DNA of 64,000 nt from Thermoprotei archaeon (GTDB taxonomy: Archaea > Thermoproteota > Thermoprotei > QMSL01 > B3-G16), in contig JAGGXX010000018.1 in NCBI GenBank assembly GCA_021162845.1, positions 31,088-95,087 on the forward strand, read 5' to 3'. This document shows positions 32,700 to 39,802 of the stretch, piece after piece. The position numbers and the translations under genes are program-made. A model generated the notes under the pieces. That model ran no database searches, had not been told where the DNA came from, and saw nothing but the letters and a program-made list of their open reading frames with translations. Position 1 is the stretch's first letter, and every line of letters starts with the position of its first letter.

Positions 32700-34622
32700 A
32701 CCTGAGCCAAAGAAAAGCAGGAGTTCTTTAGTTAACTCCCCCTCCTTATCGGGAAGTACTCTCATCCTCTTCTTGATCCACTCAGGGAGGAGGGCTTTAC
32801 ATGGTCTTTGAAGGAAGCGATAATCGAGGAATATAATCGCGGACTTATCATCAGTACCTCTAAAAGGCCTACCTGCTGCCTGTAACGACTTCCTTATAGC
32901 AGGTAAGATATAGCTATATAGCTTCCCCTTACCTGGAAATTTCTTCTCAAAATAACGGATCCTCTCCTCCACTATCGGGGTTGGCTTAGCATAAGGTACG
33001 CCTACTATAACTGCAAGGCTCATCTCCCTCCCCGGGAAATCTTCGCCCTCGGCATTTCTACCGCCTTGAACCCCAAGAAGAACCGCGCCACCTTTCTTCG
33101 CATGTGCCTTGAACTCCTTAATGAGGCGATCATTATCAGCTGAAGTAGCATCTGGACGTTCTATGTAAAGAGGCTTGTTAAATCCTCTTGACACGTCCTC
33201 AAGCCCAGCTTTAAGTAGCCCTTCTAGGACTTCATAAGAGGCCGTGAAAATGCCTATGTTGCCTGGAGCGCTCTCCAAGATCTCAGAAATCCTAGACACG
33301 AGCTTCCTATACATGGATGGGGATCTGTGTTTGAAATCCGTAGAAACCCCTTTCATACCAATTATGAGCAATTTGTCATCGGGAAGACGCGCTTTTATGC
33401 TACGTAATACACACTTGCCACGATCGATACCTAAAACGTCGGCGAATGCGTGAAGGGGTTCCAAAGTAGCAGAGGTCAGTACAGCGGCGTAAGCCCCTTC
33501 AATTAAGGGGCGTATTAAAGGAGACGGATCCAGCGATAGGACGGTGAGCGTGAAGTCTGCATCATTACTTCGGATCACACAGAGGTAGTGATCACTATAG
33601 AGCGCTTCGTTCCAAATCTCGAGGAACTTTGAAAGACGACTCAAGTGCGAACGAGGTAACTCGTTTCGCTTAGCTAAACGCTCCTTGACTATATCGCTCG
33701 CATCTTTAATGAGGTACACTACATCCTCTAGATGTACATGAACAGTTTCCATGGCAATCCGTTCAATGATATCTTTGGGTATGACCCCTTCTCGGGATGA
33801 CAGCATGCTCCTAAACTTGGACAAAGTACGAAGAAGGGCCTTTATGAACGCCGTTAAAGGAGCTGATTTTAATTCCATCATGCTCTCTCTTAACGCGAGT
33901 ACAAGTGCCCTATGAGATATAGTGTCACTCATAGAATCCGTGGCTAATTCAGGGATATTATGTGCTTCATCGAGCACTAGTATGGCGTCGTCTAAGGAAG
34001 TACCTACATGCCTCATGAACTTGCCGAAGATTTCCTTGTTCAATAGGTATACGTAACTACATGCTATCACATTCGCTTCCCTTAACAAGGACTTAGCTAT
34101 CTCGTATGGGCATATGCCGTGCTCAATACCGAACATGATCAGATCCTCAGCGGTAAGGGACGAAGAACGATCTCTTAATTGCTTAGTACAGAGGTTGAAG
34201 CTTGAGAGAAAAGAGACATAATATGGACATGAGCCTTCGCTACGGAGGTTCTTGCATAGATCTAGGCAAACCCTGTAATCCTTAATATCGCGAACTTCTC
34301 TTAATAGGCACATCTCACGACGTCCTCGAAGAGCTATGGCCTTAACGTCATGCGACCGTGAGATGCGCTTTACCTCCTCGATCACCCTTTCATGCTCCTT
34401 ATGCGTCCTAGCGAAGTATAACACCTTTAGATTCTCTTCCTCAGCTAGAGGAAGGATACCGGATAATATCGCTACTGTCTTCCCGAAACCACTCATAGCT
34501 TCTACTATAGCTGTTTTACGCTTCCTTACGGCCTCATTTACCAGCCTCATGAGTTCATCCTGACCAGGCCTCACGCTCGGATAAGGGAAGTATCTCATGA
34601 TTTCCCTTGGCAATGATACCAT
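32694..34622 (-). CDS. XPD/Rad3-family DNA helicase
   Basis: This superfamily 2 5'-3' helicase carries a 4Fe-4S cluster and is related to XPD of nucleotide excision repair. Using an outer ATG at 34652 for numbering, Walker A is AMSGFGKTVAIL (52-63), the four cluster cysteines are C115, C129, C133 and C142, the DEAH box is LVLDEAHN, and helicase motifs V-VI are represented by QGGRNAEGEDFPG and QAAGRPFRG. The ATG at 34622 (MVSLPREIMRYFPYP) gives the usual XPD N terminus and lies about 34 bases from a palindromic TATA box; the outer ATG is within 2 bases of that box and therefore unlikely. Confidence 0.92.
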   Translation of the reverse strand: MVSLPREIMRYFPYPSVRPGQDELMRLVNEAVRKRKTAIVEAMSGFGKTVAILSGILPLAEEENLKVLYFARTHKEHERVIEEVKRISRSHDVKAIALRGRREMCLLREVRDIKDYRVCLDLCKNLRSEGSCPYYVSFLSSFNLCTKQLRDRSSSLTAEDLIMFGIEHGICPYEIAKSLLREANVIACSYVYLLNKEIFGKFMRHVGTSLDDAILVLDEAHNIPELATDSMSDTISHRALVLALRESMMELKSAPLTAFIKALLRTLSKFRSMLSSREGVIPKDIIERIAMETVHVHLEDVVYLIKDASDIVKERLAKRNELPRSHLSRLSKFLEIWNEALYSDHYLCVIRSNDADFTLTVLSLDPSPLIRPLIEGAYAAVLTSATLEPLHAFADVLGIDRGKCVLRSIKARLPDDKLLIIGMKGVSTDFKHRSPSMYRKLVSRISEILESAPGNIGIFTASYEVLEGLLKAGLEDVSRGFNKPLYIERPDATSADNDRLIKEFKAHAKKGGAVLLGVQGGRNAEGEDFPGREMSLAVIVGVPYAKPTPIVEERIRYFEKKFPGKGKLYSYILPAIRKSLQAAGRPFRGTDDKSAIIFLDYRFLQRPCKALLPEWIKKRMRVLPDKEGELTKELLLFFGSGS

Positions 34623-34651
34623 TACGTCGCCCATCCCCACTTGAACGCTCA

Positions 34652-34659
34652 TTATATAA
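34652..34659. promoter_or_regulatory. Palindromic TATA box between the XPD-like and UbiD genes
   Basis: TTATATAA is a perfect palindrome. Reading left it would start transcription near 34630, just before the XPD ATG at 34622. Reading right it would start near 34682, before the UbiD ATG at 34697 or 34712. Confidence 0.5.
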
Positions 34660-34711
34660 CCTCAGGATAGCACGTATTATTGATAACTCACACTATATGG
34701 TGTTGGGAATT

Positions 34712-36067
34712 ATGCGCCTTTTATGGGTACTTGAAGAGCTGAAGAAGGACAAGGAGCTTGTAGAGATAGAGGAGGAGGTCGAAGCAGAGGACATTACGTA
34801 TATATCTAGGGAGCTAGACGAGGGGCCAGCGCTACTGTTTTCGAATGTTAAGGGAAGACGAATGCCCATACTTACCAATCTCTGTAACAAACGTGAAAGA
34901 CTCATGAAGCTTATGCACGTCAGGAGCGAAGAAGAATTATATGAGAAACTTTTGAGGGCTAGCGAAAGCCCAAGGAAAGGGGAATACGTAGACTTGACTA
35001 GTGCGAGCTTCACGTGGAGGAAGAGGGAAGGTAGCTTAAGCGATATACCAGTGTTTAAATATTATCCAAGAGATGCGGGACCATATATAACTAGCGGCAT
35101 CGTGGTAGCGAAGAGCCCGAGAAAAGGCATACAGAACGCTTCTATACACAGAATGCTCCTCTTAGATGAGGATAAATTAGCCATAAGAATAGTACCGCGT
35201 CATCTATGGCGCATATATAGGGAGGCAATAGAAGAGGGGCACGATCTACCGGTGGCCATTCTAATAGGAGTGCATCCAGCGATTCTCGTAGCAGCTGCAT
35301 CCTCCCCACCATATGGTATAGATGAGATGTTAGTTGCTAATGCTCTTTTAGAGGGGGGATTGAAATTCGTTAAATTACCGGAAAGCGGAATTTCAGTCCC
35401 TACTGATGTAGAGATACTGATCGAGGGACGTATAACTAAGGAGGAGAGCTATGAAGGACCATTCGTCGATCTCCTAGATATATACGACATTAGGAGGAAG
35501 CAGCCCGTTATAGTCGTGGATCGAGTTTGGATTTCAAAGAACGCGATATACCATGCTATAGTCCCCGCTTCTACGGAACATAAACTGCTCATGGGCCTAT
35601 ACCGAGAGGCATTAATATGGGATAACGTACGCAACGTGGTACCCAAAGTGCATAAGGTCAGGCTTACCAGAGGAAGTGGAGGATGGCTACACGCATTCAT
35701 ATCCATAGAGAAGAGTAGCGAAGGAGATGGTAAGAACGCAATTATGGCCGCATTCGCCGCTCATCCGTCGCTGAAGGCCGTAGTAGTCGTGGATGGGGAT
35801 GTAGATGTAGACGATCTTGATCAAGTGGAATGGGCGATAGCGACCAGATTTCAGCCCAGTCGAGATTTAGTGCTGATTAAATGCGCGAGAGGATCAAGCC
35901 TAGATCCCTCAGCCGATCAGGATAACCTCTTAACGGATAAAATAGGCATAGATGCCACGCGTACTTTCCTTAAGCCCGCATCGATCTTCGAGAGAGTGAA
36001 GATATCTCCGAGTGAGAGAGGACTTATGATAGTGAGGAGGTTAAAGGAAGGCCATGTATCTGAGTAA
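34712..36067 (+). CDS. UbiD-family decarboxylase, probable anhydromevalonate phosphate decarboxylase
   Basis: This is a prenyl-FMN-dependent decarboxylase of the UbiD family. Archaeal members next to aconitase-X genes convert trans-anhydromevalonate 5-phosphate to isopentenyl phosphate in the modified mevalonate route (shown for Aeropyrum pernix). The chain begins MRLLWVLEELKKDKE, like other UbiD N termini. Core marks are the ITSGIVVAKSP segment, IRIVPRHLWRI, HPAILVAAASSPPYG, EGRITKEESYEGPFVDLLD and the ATRFQPSRDL end of the active site. The next gene, encoding phosphomevalonate dehydratase, overlaps it by 14 bases. Assignment of substrate rests on this linkage. The UbiX needed for prenyl-FMN is not in the window. 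Confidence 0.85.
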   Translation: MRLLWVLEELKKDKELVEIEEEVEAEDITYISRELDEGPALLFSNVKGRRMPILTNLCNKRERLMKLMHVRSEEELYEKLLRASESPRKGEYVDLTSASFTWRKREGSLSDIPVFKYYPRDAGPYITSGIVVAKSPRKGIQNASIHRMLLLDEDKLAIRIVPRHLWRIYREAIEEGHDLPVAILIGVHPAILVAAASSPPYGIDEMLVANALLEGGLKFVKLPESGISVPTDVEILIEGRITKEESYEGPFVDLLDIYDIRRKQPVIVVDRVWISKNAIYHAIVPASTEHKLLMGLYREALIWDNVRNVVPKVHKVRLTRGSGGWLHAFISIEKSSEGDGKNAIMAAFAAHPSLKAVVVVDGDVDVDDLDQVEWAIATRFQPSRDLVLIKCARGSSLDPSADQDNLLTDKIGIDATRTFLKPASIFERVKISPSERGLMIVRRLKEGHVSE

Positions 36068-37247
36068 AGATGAGGAAAAAGCACTTGAAGGAGAATATGG
36101 AGAGAGCATAGCAATCGCCATGAAGATATTGGTCGCTATAGGCGAGGCCTTTAATGCTGAGAGAATGATACCTATAAGTTCAGCGCACATCTCCGGGATC
36201 TCTTACGTTAACATAGGAGAGGAGGGGTTAAGCTTCTTGAGGAGGATAGCTAAAGGAGTAAAGGTAAAAGTGCCTACCACTACAAACCCAGCTGCTTTCG
36301 ACATGGAGAGATGGGCAGAGATGGGAATCCCCGAGATGTTAGCTAGGGGACAGATGGAGATAGTGAACATAATGAAGGGAATAGGGGCACAGGATACGCT
36401 AACGTGTACTCCGTATTTAGTAGGCAATGAGCCGCTGTCGGGGGAGCATATAGCCTGGGGGGAGTCCTCTGCAGTCACTTATATGAACACGATGGGGGCT
36501 ATGACGAACAGGGAAGGGGGACCTTCAGCCTTAGCCGCAGCCTTGACCGGCAGAACGCCCCTCTATGGACTTCATATTAAGGAGGAGAGAAGGGCGGATG
36601 TAGAAGTGAGGGTCGAGGTATCCCTCAGGGATACGACTAGTTTCTCGCTTCTAGGTTATTACATAGGCGCACGTATCAAATCTGGGATACCCCTTATAAG
36701 AGGCCTTAGAGGGGTAGAACGTGAGCTATTGAAATCCTTTTCAGCCGGCCTAGCAGCCGCCAGCAATGTTTCCATGTCCATTATAGAGGGAATAACGCCC
36801 AAGGGAACATACTTAGAATCATCACCTGATGAGAGGCTTCATATAGATGAGAAGGAATTACAGGAGGCCAAGGAGATGATAAGCGAGCCATTAGAAAGCC
36901 CAGAGCTAATCTTCTTAGGATGCCCGCATTACTCACTTAAGGAGCTAAAAGAGGCGGCCATGATCCTGTGTAATAAGAGGATACGTAAGGACGTAAGAGT
37001 ATGGATAGCCACCTCCAGGGTCGTATATGAGGAGGCCCTCAAGCGAGGATACGTAAGCGTGATAGAGAGGAGCGGAGCTAAGGTTATCCGGGACACCTGT
37101 GCAGTAGTAGCTCCCATTTCTAGTATAGGCATACGTCGTGTAGTAACTGATTCTGCTAAGGCCGCACACTATCTAAGCCTTAGGCATCGTACCGATGTCA
37201 TGTTAGCCTCGTTACATGAAGCCCTTAGATTAGCCCTTGAACGGTAA
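36054..37247 (+). CDS. Phosphomevalonate dehydratase large subunit (aconitase X)
   Basis: This aconitase-X catalytic subunit dehydrates mevalonate 5-phosphate to trans-anhydromevalonate phosphate. The 397 residues show SSAHISGISYVNIGEEGL, VPTTTNPAAFDMERW, an ENE-like TLTCTPYLVGNEPLSGEHIAWGESSA region (Cys in TCTPYL) with NTMGAMTNREGGPSA, and the later GCPHYSLKEL and DTCAVV cysteines that complete the Fe-S site. It starts inside the end of the UbiD gene and must be co-expressed with it. The partner small subunit is the gene at 37452-37874 on the other strand. Confidence 0.92.
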   Translation: MYLSKDEEKALEGEYGESIAIAMKILVAIGEAFNAERMIPISSAHISGISYVNIGEEGLSFLRRIAKGVKVKVPTTTNPAAFDMERWAEMGIPEMLARGQMEIVNIMKGIGAQDTLTCTPYLVGNEPLSGEHIAWGESSAVTYMNTMGAMTNREGGPSALAAALTGRTPLYGLHIKEERRADVEVRVEVSLRDTTSFSLLGYYIGARIKSGIPLIRGLRGVERELLKSFSAGLAAASNVSMSIIEGITPKGTYLESSPDERLHIDEKELQEAKEMISEPLESPELIFLGCPHYSLKELKEAAMILCNKRIRKDVRVWIATSRVVYEEALKRGYVSVIERSGAKVIRDTCAVVAPISSIGIRRVVTDSAKAAHYLSLRHRTDVMLASLHEALRLALER

Positions 37248-37304
37248 CAGTTCGTAGCATGCAGGGCTAGGAGCTCGGCGTGACGGCTGTCTTGTCTTCA
37301 TAAT

Positions 37305-37316
37305 ATACCGCGGTAT
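37305..37316. repeat. 12-bp perfect palindrome in a convergent gap
   Basis: ATACCGCGGTAT lies in the 204-base gap between the two convergent dehydratase subunit genes. No other feature is seen in the gap. A role as a transcript-end or binding site is only a guess. Confidence 0.35.
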
Positions 37317-37451
37317 CAGTTTTAATAAGGACGATGGGAAAGATCTTTAGTGAGTATTACCTTCAATAAGGGAGTAGGAGCTCAAAGCGACTTATAACGC
37401 ATAGTGAGCCTACCCTTACGGTCAAGAGCGAGGAGATGTTCAGAAGAGCTA

Positions 37452-37874
37452 TCATAATATTCTCAGAAGAGCTTGTCCATCAGCCATCTTAACTGAGACA
37501 CGCATATCAGATGAGATGTAAGTTAACATACTCTCAGGAAAACCGAAAGCGATAGGTATATCTGCTATTACACAGCCTACAAGGGTCATGGTATCAGGCC
37601 TTAAGGCGAGGACGCATTTAGGGGCCGTACCCTTTAAGGACATCCTGTAGAGAATATACGATCCTACAGTCGAACCTCTACCGTGGGGTATCAGGAGTAT
37701 CTTACCGCTTATTGATCGACCTTTAAGAGGATTAGCGGGGTTAACTATAGCTCCAGTATTCACGTCTACATCACCGAAAAACGAAATAGGCGTTGAAGAT
37801 ACTAGCACCTCACCTTCGAGTTCTATCCGCAGATATGACGGCGCACGTCCTTTAAATAACGTCTTGACGCTCAT
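37452..37874 (-). CDS. Phosphomevalonate dehydratase small subunit (DUF126/AcnX small)
   Basis: This 140-residue swivel domain pairs with the AcnX large subunit to form phosphomevalonate dehydratase. Marks are the ISFFGDVDVNTGAIVNPANP block (about 32-51), GRSISGKILLIPHGRGSTVGSYIL (gly-rich swivel loop) and CVIADIPIAFGFPE. Its ATG overlaps the stop of the HD-domain gene as ATGA, so it belongs to a three-gene minus-strand operon, facing the large-subunit gene tail to tail. A separate location from the large subunit is unusual, since the two are often adjacent or fused. Confidence 0.9.
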   Translation of the reverse strand: MSVKTLFKGRAPSYLRIELEGEVLVSSTPISFFGDVDVNTGAIVNPANPLKGRSISGKILLIPHGRGSTVGSYILYRMSLKGTAPKCVLALRPDTMTLVGCVIADIPIAFGFPESMLTYISSDMRVSVKMADGQALLRIL

Positions 37875-39181
37875 AAGGACACCGAGAGTAACGATGATGA
37901 GCTACCGAACGTGTCCTTGGCTGCCTGTGCCACTGCCTTACGATGCTCAGGGAACGTATATATTCGGGCGACATCCATGTAACCCCTAAGCACACTGACC
38001 AGCTCAGAGATATCCGAGATGCGCCTCCTGCGCTTTGAGCCATCCTCTTCTATCTCGAAGACCGGTATATCAAATGGTTCAAGTTGTCTAGGAGTGTAGG
38101 GTATCGATGGGACCGTGGGGAAATCTATTATTACAGCTGAAGGATCTACGTTAGCCCTAGCGGCGATCTCAGCTTCTAGGTGATGCCTTATATGAGGCTT
38201 TGTTAAGAGGTTTATCATGAACGAATCCTTAACATGTAATATCACCTCGTAGGCGCATTTCAGTAGCTTACGTGATTCGAGCATTGTGTAGTATTTAACG
38301 GCAAGCCTTAAGTTCTCGGCTCCCTTGTTCCCGAGGGAGGAGGACAACTCACGTAATTTCACGAGAACCCAGGAATCATCTAATAACAAGTATTCTTCGG
38401 GGCTTTTGAAGCTTAAGAGATTTAAAACGTCTTTGCCGTAATCCATAGCCTTGAGCAACATAACTTCTACACTGCGCACAGTTCTATGGAAATAGACAGC
38501 CTTGAACATTTCATACCTAGCTATGATGAAGGCCTCAAGCGCTTGGAGCGCCCCAGGAAGTCTTATCGCCAAGTTACCCTCTACGACATCTAAGGAATAG
38601 ATGAGCCTATATACGTCCACGTACCCATACTCCACTCCAGTGAAATGCGAATCGCGGACTAGGAAATCCATCTTATCGGCATCGAATGGTGAAGATATTA
38701 TCTGGTTGACGAAGTGCTTATCCTTATCATTGAGTTTGCCCACAGCCAGTTTAGCTATTCGAGCTGGATCATAACCATAATCATTCAGAATGTCCTTAAG
38801 CTCAGTCCCTAAGATCAGCCACTCTGTCATATCTTCATGGGTTTTATCCTTATAGGCCACGAGTAGTTCCTCATAGACATGGGAGAACGGACCATGACCT
38901 ATATCATGAAGTAGGGCCGCGATCCTTATCATTTCCACTTCATCTACATCTAAATAGCCCTTCTCCAGTAGATGATTAGCCATAACACCAGCTAGATGCA
39001 TGACCCCAAGCGAATGCCCGAATCTACTATGATCAGCACCAGGATATACGTAATGAGCACCAGCTAGCTGTTTTATGTAATGTAACCTTTGAAAGACTCG
39101 GGTGTCTATAAGCGCTTTCTCTACGTCAGTTATCAGGATGTAACCATGTACCGGGTCCCTTATCTCAGTCACAGGCTTCAT
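37871..39181 (-). CDS. HD-superfamily phosphohydrolase (COG1078, SAMHD1-like)
   Basis: This 436-residue HD-domain hydrolase of the dNTPase/SAMHD1 clan has metal ligands in ADHSRFGHSLGVMHLAG (about 50-66), the HD pair in ALLHDIGHGPFSH (about 90-102) and the final Asp in SSPFDADKMDFLVRDS. The start MKPVTEIRDPVHGYI is typical. Substrates of archaeal members are mostly unknown; dNTP or nucleotide triphosphate hydrolysis is the family precedent. AGGAGGATC precedes the ATG. Its stop overlaps the start of the dehydratase small subunit. Confidence 0.87.
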   Translation of the reverse strand: MKPVTEIRDPVHGYILITDVEKALIDTRVFQRLHYIKQLAGAHYVYPGADHSRFGHSLGVMHLAGVMANHLLEKGYLDVDEVEMIRIAALLHDIGHGPFSHVYEELLVAYKDKTHEDMTEWLILGTELKDILNDYGYDPARIAKLAVGKLNDKDKHFVNQIISSPFDADKMDFLVRDSHFTGVEYGYVDVYRLIYSLDVVEGNLAIRLPGALQALEAFIIARYEMFKAVYFHRTVRSVEVMLLKAMDYGKDVLNLLSFKSPEEYLLLDDSWVLVKLRELSSSLGNKGAENLRLAVKYYTMLESRKLLKCAYEVILHVKDSFMINLLTKPHIRHHLEAEIAARANVDPSAVIIDFPTVPSIPYTPRQLEPFDIPVFEIEEDGSKRRRRISDISELVSVLRGYMDVARIYTFPEHRKAVAQAAKDTFGSSSSLLSVSL

Positions 39182-39223
39182 GCAAAAGATCCTCCTATCC
39201 GAGACCTCAATTCAGAGGATGCC

Positions 39224-39754
39224 CTAGGAGACTTTAGTGAATATAGGGCTTGATATGCCTATGCTATTAAGGGACACTTTGAGCCTTTCTAGCATCATGT
39301 TTATAAGGTCTTGTGGATCCAAGCGTCCCAGACCGCGGGAGAGTTTAATGTGAAAAGCCAGGGAATCCGAGCTCAGAAAAAGGCGTAACAGGTATTCATC
39401 TGACCGGACGGGTTGCCACCTCTTACCGTCATAATACCTATATAGTATTTTAATTCCGAAATCTATGAAGGGTTGCTTAAGCGTCTTTAACGCTTTAATT
39501 ATGATTCTCTTCAGGGCCTTCTCGGATTTGAAGTAGAAGATCTTATGACCATGACCGATACCAATCTGTATAGTCATGATCCCCTTGTAAAAGCCTTCTC
39601 TTCCAGCCACGGATATAGACTTCTCAAACGTAGAGCCATTTAATCGAGCCATAGCATCTGCTAATGCCTCAGCAAAAGCATCTCTAGGAACATTATGTTT
39701 GTACTCTTCAATATGATGAGGTAAGCTTGGAAAGTCTACGTAAATACCCGACAT
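39224..39754 (-). CDS. Hypothetical protein of an unrecognised family
   Basis: I do not recognise this 176-residue protein. It has no signal peptide, membrane segment or cysteine motif. The sequence alternates strands and helices: GIMTIQIGIGHGHKIFYF (about 58-75) looks like a beta hairpin, followed by a basic helix KALKRIIIKALKTLKQP, and it ends with two helices (LDPQDLINMMLERLKVSLNS). The ATG is 28 bases from the centre of a palindromic AT box, so the mRNA is probably leaderless. It is the first gene of an operon with the HD hydrolase and the dehydratase small subunit and is divergent from hef. Confidence 0.6.
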   Translation of the reverse strand: MSGIYVDFPSLPHHIEEYKHNVPRDAFAEALADAMARLNGSTFEKSISVAGREGFYKGIMTIQIGIGHGHKIFYFKSEKALKRIIIKALKTLKQPFIDFGIKILYRYYDGKRWQPVRSDEYLLRLFLSSDSLAFHIKLSRGLGRLDPQDLINMMLERLKVSLNSIGISSPIFTKVS

Positions 39755-39776
39755 GATTACACCTTTTCTAACGATT

Positions 39777-39788
39777 ATGTTTAAACAT
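39777..39788. promoter_or_regulatory. Palindromic TATA-like box between hef and the hypothetical gene
   Basis: ATGTTTAAACAT is a perfect 12-bp palindrome. Its centre is 28 bases from the leftward ATG (39754) and 36 from the second rightward Met codon (39818), matching TATA spacing for both genes. Confidence 0.45.
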
Positions 39789-39802
39789 CCCTAGCTCTTA
39801 AA

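Noticed and set aside
37441..37473. Ten-base direct repeat CAGAAGAGCT, 23 bases apart
   Set aside because: Two short copies at the end of one gene are within chance for this composition and lack further structure.
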